A stretch of DNA of 64,000 nucleotides from the NCBI GenBank assembly GCA_036346355.1, contig CM070581.1, forward strand, positions 49,557,849-49,621,848, given 5' to 3'. Source of the DNA: Rhipidocladum racemiflorum (lineage: Eukaryota > Streptophyta > Magnoliopsida > Poales > Poaceae). The notes beneath the pieces were generated by a model that saw nothing but the letters and a program-made list of their open reading frames with translations, did no database searches and was not told the origin of the DNA. Positions 58,501 through 64,000 of this stretch are shown piece by piece; positions within the stretch are counted from its first letter, which is position 1, and each line of letters begins with the position of its first letter. The translations under genes were made by a program, and so were the position numbers.

Positions 58501-60189
58501 GCAGCCTCCAGCCTTGCATCATTTGCTTCCTTCGCAAGTTTCATCAATTTCTGGGATAACCCTTGACATTCACGGTGGCACTGGTGGTTTAGTGAGATCC
58601 ACAGGTCTTGTAAATCCATCACATTTTTCACCATTGATGCCTTCGCAGACGACAATGGCTTGCAGTAATTCTGCAGCACGAACTGCTCCACTTCAACATC
58701 CTCATACCATTCAGCAGCCACAAAGTGCTCCTTTGCTTCAGCCCTTTCCATTACCTGCTTCTTCGCCTTCTCCACCATATGGGACTCCATTACTTCAACC
58801 ATTTCCACCACCAAATCCATCTCCATCGCTTGCATCAGCATCAGTCTACAGCCCACCATTGTCAAGAGACAAAGTCAGGGATGCATTACTGAGACTTGTG
58901 GAGGTATGTTGTTCAGTCAATTTTGTTTGTTAAATTCGTTGTGTGCATTCATGCACATTTGCTGGCTGATTTTATTGAATCAAAGGATTATGTTGTTCTG
59001 TCAATTTTGTTTGTTAAATTTGTTGTGTGCAACTGTGCATTCATGCACATTTCCTGACTGATTTTCTTGGATCGATGAATTATGTATGTCATGAAATGAG
59101 GTTATATTTAATCGAGTCTTGTTAGAGGCACTATCATATATCATATATACATCAAATCACAGAGAGTAGCTATCTTATTGACACATTATTCATTTAATTG
59201 AATGTAATATCATTTCTCATTTGAGTCTAATCTACCTAGTGCTCTCTTCTATTGTCTTATGCATAACTGCAAGCTATGAATCACCGATCCTTCACAAAAC
59301 TGCCGTACTGGTACTAGATACATACCCGATACAGTGATCCTTCACGATACAGCATTGGGAAGGATCGGTGAAATTCAGCATTTAAATTTAATAAAAATAA
59401 TCCCGATCCTTCCCCGATACTCCGTGTTACTCCTCGATACTTCCAAGCCCAAAACAAAAAGCCCAATCCAAACAATCTCTCCTAACCCTAAAATCTCTCC
59501 CTCCCTCACTCATTCTAGCTAGCTCTCTCTCCTACCATTGACTCCCCTAAATTCCCTAGAGCAGACAGCCCCCGCCCTCCACCAGCCGACCCACGACTGC
59601 TACTAGCTGCCATCACCCCTCCAGCCTCAACCACCAAACCTGCAATTTCATCGCCATTGCCTCCCCTCCTTTCTCCCTCTGTAGTCTCGTCGCTGCCGCC
59701 ACCCCTCCACCCAGCCTGTCGGTCGCCGCTGCCTTCTGCAAGCTATCGTTGCCTCCCCTCCCTTCTCCCTAAGCCGCCAGCCTACCACCCAGCATGTCAA
59801 CTGCCGTTGCCGTCTTCTCCTTCTGCAATCTTGTCGCCGCCTTCTCCCTCTGCAAGCCATCGTCACCTTTCCTCTCTTACATTTTTTTATTTTTTAAATA
59901 CATATATACCCATCGTATCGTCGAATCCTTATTTTTAAGAAATTACGTATCGCCGTACCGGTATGGCCGTACCACTATCCCGTATCGGTGATACATGGAC
60001 TGCAAGTGAAACCAGAACTAAGAATGCCTCTTACATGCTTGTATAAATTTGGATATTTTCTTATTTTTTGGTTGTGCACTATTTTTTGCTAGCTGTCCTG
60101 TATCCTTGCATAACAAATTGTTGGTTTGTTTCTGCCAGAATGATGATTTCATCGATTTAGTCTACCGGGAGATTGTGAAAGGACAATAA
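52552..60189 (+). CDS. DCP1: mRNA-decapping enzyme subunit 1 (DCP1), 8 exons, 382 aa
   Basis: Exons: 52552-52725, 52806-52846, 54131-54180, 54678-54822, 56973-57029, 58107-58224, 58391-58903 and 60139-60189. All introns are GT-AG and the total of 1149 coding bases is in frame. DCP1 activates DCP2, which removes the 5' cap during mRNA decay in cytoplasmic P-bodies. Residues about 20-142 form the EVH1-like domain (LNLTVLQRLDPAIEDILITA, HVTLYDFDTDLNQWSRKDVE, GSLFVVKRNAQPRFQFIVMN, VIGIWFYNSQECEEVANLF). Residues 190-350 are a Pro/Ser/Gln-rich disordered linker. The C-terminus (353-382, RDKVRDALLRLVE + NDDFIDLVYREIVKGQ) matches the DCP1 trimerisation helix. Length is close to the plant family norm. 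Introns 2, 4, 5 and 7 are long and carry repeats. Upstream, 52400-52551 is a C-rich leader. Confidence 0.96.
52960..53052 (+). repeat. perfect 47 bp tandem duplication in DCP1 intron 2
   Basis: AAAGATGAATGCAGTTTCAT...GTGAGAGC starts at 52960 and again at 53007 with no mismatch seen, so it is a very recent slippage or duplication event. It does not affect splice sites. Confidence 0.95.
56290..56800. other. possible inserted repeat in DCP1 intron 4
   Basis: Intron 4 (54823-56972) is mostly AT-rich, but 56330-56660 is more GC-balanced (GTCGAACCTCGACGACGTGAGG, GACGCGTGAACACTACC) and looks like inserted DNA, perhaps a retroelement fragment. No terminal repeats or duplication were found. Intron 4 also has a small duplication of GATCAAGATACTAGG near 54948-54976. 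Confidence 0.3.
57502..58017. mobile_element. non-autonomous MULE-like element with about 78 bp TIRs in DCP1 intron 5
   Basis: The element (57511-58008, 498 bp) starts GGAAAGAGTCCATATAACAC and its complement end starts GGAAAAAGTTCATGTAACAC. The inverted repeats continue for about 78 bp, through ACCCTGAACTAT and CATTTGACC. Flanks are TTGTTCAAA (57502-57510) and ATGTTCAAA (58009-58017), a 9 bp duplication with one mismatch. Long TIRs with a 9 bp TSD are typical of Mutator-like elements. There is no coding capacity. It lies about 100 bp upstream of exon 6 without touching its splice acceptor. Confidence 0.85.
58904..59080 (+). repeat. direct duplication in DCP1 intron 7
   Basis: TCAATTTTGTTTGTTAAATT, then GTTGTGTGCA...GCATTCATGCACATTT and CTGATTTT occur at about 58917-58975 and 59000-59067. 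The period is about 84 bp, with a short insertion in the second copy. It follows directly after the exon 7 donor. Confidence 0.85.
59290..60000. repeat. inserted repeat with CT-rich core in DCP1 intron 7
   Basis: Both edges hold short ATAC/GTATC-rich motifs (TACTGGTACTAGATACATACCCGATAC near 59306; GTACCGGTATGGCCGTACC and CCCGTATCGGTGATAC near 59957-59993). They enclose a strongly pyrimidine-rich, repetitive core (59480-59880; CTCCCT, GCCGCC). Frames in the core are low-complexity on both strands and not genes. Superfamily not recognised. Confidence 0.5.
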
Positions 60190-60439
60190 TTAATCTTCAA
60201 GGGACAGCTCTCTCTCCAACAGTCTTGGTTTTTGTTTACACTAGTGTCGTTTGTCAAGCCTGTGATTCACGTTGTAACAGACATGCTACTGTAAATTTAT
60301 TGGTGAAGTCTATTATAGCCGTGCCTTCGTCCATTGGTGGAGTTTGTATTAAAGTACGATTTACATATATGTAAAGGCTAACGAAATCTATCTGCACTGC
60401 GGGATATGATGCGTTGTATTCTTGGTGCAGAGAAGTTTT

Positions 60440-60860
60440 GGTCCTAACGTATCTGAAAGCTTTTGCCAGCATCAATCTTTGCGAATGAATTTTTTGACTC
60501 TGATGATCCATCACCTTTCGGTGACGATGATGCACTAATTGATAAGAGTAGGGTAAGTGTTGATAAAAAATTATAGTTGTGGAGGAAAATTTTATAATCG
60601 AAGGGCTTTAGACTTAGTAGGACTTAGAATATATGAGGTGTGTTTTCAGTATTATGGCAGATTATTCCATAATACCACTGAAAACACACCTGGGATGATG
60701 GCAGATGAGGGGATGAGAACCAGCGAACTGGGATTTAAAAAGCAATTAAAGAAGAGGCGGAGAAGCTATTGTTACTTTTTAAGGAACACATGTATGTTTG
60801 CTTTCTGTTAACTTGAAATAAGCTTTTGCAGCAAAGGAAATTTTTGGCAACTTCTACAGA
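60440..60860 (+). pseudogene. possible exon relics of an unrecognised gene
   Basis: Downstream of DCP1, after an AG at about 60470, the frame reads SIFANEFFDSDDPSPFGDD then DALIDKSR and ends at a good donor (GTAAGT) near 60553. Further on, KEEAEKLLLLFKEH precedes GTATGT near 60791, and an acceptor TTTTGCAG near 60831 follows. The acidic, codon-like composition suggests coding origin, but stop codons lie just upstream, the parts do not join into one frame with certainty and I do not recognise the protein. They could be a captured gene fragment or chance. Confidence 0.2.
60636..60691. repeat. short imperfect hairpin
   Basis: AGGTGTGTTTTCAGTATTATGG (60636-60657) is followed, after an 8-9 base loop, by its complement with a three-base bulge, ending ACACACCT at 60691. 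The stem is about 22 bp. It lies between the two exon-like fragments described at 60440-60860. Confidence 0.85.
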
Positions 60861-60861
60861 T

Positions 60862-62643
60862 CAACATCGCATTTGTGGGCCTTGGTCGGAGCATTGTTGG
60901 GCTTGTAACTTTACATGCTTCAGAATCATGGCTGTAAGTATTGGTTCCACATGCTTTCTCCATTTGTGCAGTACCGGATGGTATTGGGGAAGGCCTTGAT
61001 ACTAAGACTGATATTAAAGTACTCATGCTAGCCATGAGTACATTCTCCATTACCGTCACTTCATGTTATTAATTGACCAAAATTTCCAGTTTGGCCGTCT
61101 CTGGATCTGACTTCATAGGTTTGTTGGATCAGTAGATATGCCATAGAATTGCTAAGATTATGTACATCACAGTTGCAATTCAGTTCTGAAGATAGCCTGC
61201 TGAGGTGATCAATGATGACACGAGTTGAATACTGATATGATGCGTTGATAATCCTGCAGCTCAGTTTAGAATGGTCAGATTGTATAATTATTTTGTTGTT
61301 TCCAGTGTTATTTGATCATGTAGAATATATATTACTGATTATCCTCTTTCCTTTTGTAAATCCGTGAGGCATATTATATGTTAGGCTCTCGTAAAACTTT
61401 TAAAATTTTGAGTTAATATGAAGTCATTTCTCCATGAGAAACCCTCTGTGGTGTCTTTTTTTTTTTAAGAAAATTTTTTTACTATAATTTAATGAACCAT
61501 ACACACTCAAAAAAAAAAAAGATTGAATATTCTTCATCGACATCACCCATATTTCTTCTTGCGGGGCTTGTCATTGCCGAAGTATTGTAGGCCGGATGTC
61601 GACATTCTTTGCCGGGCATCGTCTGTCATGTCAATAAACTGTTGTGGCACAATGATCATGGTGGCCACATCAATGTATCAACACTTGATTGATTTATTTT
61701 CTTTTTCCCTTTTACGATGATCATGGCTGTCACATGGTTTCATACGCCCTAGATATCTTATGTATCTTATTTGTACTCACGGTGGACAAAAGATGTCTAT
61801 TGCTAAATTTGGACATGTGTTCGTCTGTTCAATTTAATTTTTCACGAGCTTGTATATATATGTTTTGCTTAAATATGGCATAAGATAAAAGTGATGTTCC
61901 GTAGGTTTAGGATCATATTTGATTATATGTATCACTCACTTTTTAGACTCTGTTGTAATGCACGAATACCTTACTAGTAATGCAAAAGTGAAGGTGTTCC
62001 AGGGGATGCATGTGCTCCTGCCTGCCATCAGGTAAGTGATGAGATGCTGTGTGTAGAAAAGATCATAAGAATTCGAGCATACTGCATACACTGTCGATTG
62101 GCCGGCAGGGTTTTCGTTTGTGTCGGAATATTTCACCAAGCATGAAGCTTAGCTTCGAAAAAAAAAAGTCGCTAGGTCACGGTGCATTATGATCCGTCAT
62201 CGGTAGACGATCATCCAGCTCAAAAGCTTCAATACACTACATAGGGCGGACAGCCGTTATTGTCACTGAATTTGAAACCCTGTATATTCTCCATAAAAGA
62301 ACATCCCATTCATTTTTTATGTAACAGGGTTTCAAGGAAGAACATATATAATCAACAATAGTGATTGGTTTACTACTCTAAACAAAATCGCCTTATTCCT
62401 CAACCACATATGAGGGCATATTTGTACCGACCCATACACCAATGTGACCTTTGGTCTACCACATTACAATGAAAACTCCCAATCTACCTATTTCTATCCG
62501 GTTCAGGAACGCTCGCAGTTGCAGAAATGAAAGCAAATGGAAGGGAAGTGTGAGCATCATATAACGCACAATCTGACATTTCTCTAATGCCAAATTGCCA
62601 ACTCTGGCAAGTTGACGTGAACAAACCAATCACATTTCGAGAT
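60862..62643. other. intergenic region between convergent genes
   Basis: There is no supported gene. It contains an A-run near 61510-61520 and the 3' flank of the amidohydrolase. Open frames are short (under 70 codons) and without motifs. Confidence 0.6.
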
Positions 62644-63719
62644 TCAGTTTGTCGCGGATGCTTGTTTGTTCAAGTACTCCATTGCCACAGCAGCATGGAG
62701 AGCAGCTCCTACCGGAAGCACATCTTCATCGATCACAAAGTAGGGTGAGTGGATTGGATGCACCGTCTCCATGGTGGTCTTGTTGCCGACTCCAATCATA
62801 AAGAATGCCCCTGCAAACCTCTGCGCATAGAATGCAAAATCCTCTGCGCCCATGAGTGGGGCACCTACCTTGACGTTGCCTTCCCCAAGCATGGCTTGAG
62901 CCACAGCTCTGGCATGATCATACATCCCTTCATCGTTGACAGTGGCTGGGTATGGCCTGAGCTCCTCCATGAAGTCGACCGTGCAACGGTTCACGGTGAC
63001 ATGTGCTTCTATGATCTTTCAAAGAAACAACAAGTTATCATTTGCAGTTACAAGTACAGTGGGAAATGTAAGCTTTCACAGGACTACTTCTGATGGAGCT
63101 GGTTTCAGATTGGTTGAACAACAAGAGTGATTATTTGATTATTTACCTCTTTGATCCTCTTCTTAAGATACGAGAGGCCTTCTGTTGTCAGGCTCCTGAA
63201 GGTACCACCAAAGGATACCGACTCTGGAATGACATTGTAAGTATCACCTCCTTTCATGAATGTCACAGAGACCACCTGAAAGTAGCACAAGAAGGAGATC
63301 ATATCATTTACAAAGGAACACATCTGATGCAAAAAATTGTGACATAAGATATGCCGTAAATTAAGAGTACAATGGAATGCAAGCAGGCTAAGCTGGTCAC
63401 ATACTGCTGCCTCCAGGGGATCAGTTTCCCGGGATACAATTTGCTGGAGACTGATAACTGCAGTGGATGCCACAATGATGGGGTCAACGGCATGGTGCGG
63501 GCTCGCTGCATGACCTCCTTTTCCGGTGACCGTTGCTAAAAAGCGGTCTGATGCTGCAAGAAATGGCCCTGGCCTGGAGGCAACGGCACCTACTGGAAGT
63601 CTTGGATCGACATGCAAGCCAAAAATGGCCGACACATCATCTAGAACACCTTCTTCTAGAACATGGTGTGCCCCTGCATAACCTTCTTCTGCTGGCTGGA
63701 AGACAAGCTTCACAGTACC
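62644..63719 (-). CDS. IAA-amino acid hydrolase, ILR1-like (peptidase M20D), 3' exons only
   Basis: Three exons are visible on the minus strand: 63719-63405, 63275-63147 and 63015-62644 (stop at 62646-62644). Splice sites are GT-AG and both introns are phase 0, giving 271 residues. The acceptor before 63719 shows that further 5' exons lie past the window. The enzyme releases free auxin by cleaving amide-linked IAA-amino acid conjugates. Visible parts: VKLVFQPAEEGYAGAHHVLE with the catalytic Glu; the dimerisation-domain segment TGKGGHAASPHHAVDPI; VTFMKGGDTYNVIPESV and GGTFRSLTTEG; and the C-terminal metal-binding region MGAEDFAFYAQ with HPIHSPYFVIDED. The N-terminal signal peptide and first metal-ligand region are off-window. 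The protein ends NKQASATN, without a KDEL/HDEL-type ER-retention tail. The part seen is intact. It is convergent with DCP1. Confidence 0.94.
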
Positions 63720-64000
63720 CTAATGTAAACAAGGAAGAACTGCATGAGTTACCAAATTAGAATTTACATTTAGAACAGTGTTTTTGAATGTTCACAGGAA
63801 TCTGGTCATTGGATTGATGCTGTTTGAACTAAAGTGGGCACAAGTGATTCAATTATCACTGTCAGATTTTCTGACCATGTTCTATAATGATATATAAACT
63901 CCGCCTGTGTAGTTTTATACATAGGTTGTCCCAAGCCAGGAAAAAGGAGGGTTGTGATAGGCTTGGCGGGCCACCATAAAAAATATAGCCTCCTTTTCAT

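Noticed and set aside
59648..59938. Open frames on both strands in DCP1 intron 7
   Set aside because: They are pyrimidine-rich low-complexity sequence inside an inserted repeat.
60420..60553. Coding-like stretch considered as an additional 3' exon of DCP1
   Set aside because: DCP1 already ends with its complete trimerisation helix and stop at 60189, and stop codons separate the stretch.

Overview
The window is nuclear DNA from a grass, most likely rice or a close Oryza relative. The evidence is spliced genes with GT-AG introns, long plant-type LTR retrotransposons primed by initiator tRNA-Met, MULE, hAT and Helitron derivatives, and intron-rich plant housekeeping genes. The species is inferred from repeat style and was not confirmed by any search. 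Three host genes are supported: a plant VAMP7-type R-SNARE (19713-22363, +), the mRNA-decapping subunit DCP1 (52552-60189, +), and the 3' part of an ILR1-like IAA-amino acid amidohydrolase (62644-63719, -) that runs off the right edge. DCP1 and the amidohydrolase are convergent. The three host genes have unrelated functions and no operon logic applies.

Layout. 1-6696: the 5' half of a minus-strand Ty3/gypsy chromovirus-type element with a 3.43 kb LTR. 6697-9500: a minus-strand fragment of another gypsy lineage (Tat-like, with a second RNase H), carrying a 454 bp hAT miniature element. 9505-11829: a plus-strand Ty1/copia fragment. About 12200-19000: a decayed Mutator-like element with a transposase and a plant-mobile-domain (PMD) protein, plus AT-rich tandem repeats. 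19713-22363: VAMP. 22364-25000: gene-poor AT-rich DNA. About 25000-48200: a nested repeat block. 48200-52550: foldback elements, palindromes and tandem repeats. 52552-60189: DCP1, with a long-TIR MULE-like element in an intron. 60190-62643: gene-poor. 62644-64000: the amidohydrolase.

The nested block is the clearest structure in the window and can be ordered in time from target-site duplications (TSDs). A low-coding minus-strand LTR element (family A) was hit twice. Its internal region took a complete 12.6 kb gypsy element (25725-38367, TSD ATCAT). Its LTR took a second copy of that gypsy family, which later collapsed to a solo LTR (39038-46968, TSD TTTCA). The solo LTR was then invaded by element B, a relative of A (40361-44653, TSD GGTCT), and B carries a 251 bp Helitron (42774-43024, inserted between A and T).

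The gypsy family seen three times has an extra coiled-coil-like reading frame upstream of gag, a gag zinc knuckle whose first two cysteines read Arg in both copies where it is visible, and LTRs holding clusters of near-palindromic 22-mers. All transposon genes here are broken. I found no defence system, biosynthetic cluster, CRISPR array or other clearly undescribed functional system. The most interesting items are the datable nesting, the extra reading frame, the palindrome clusters and a perfect 60 bp palindrome.
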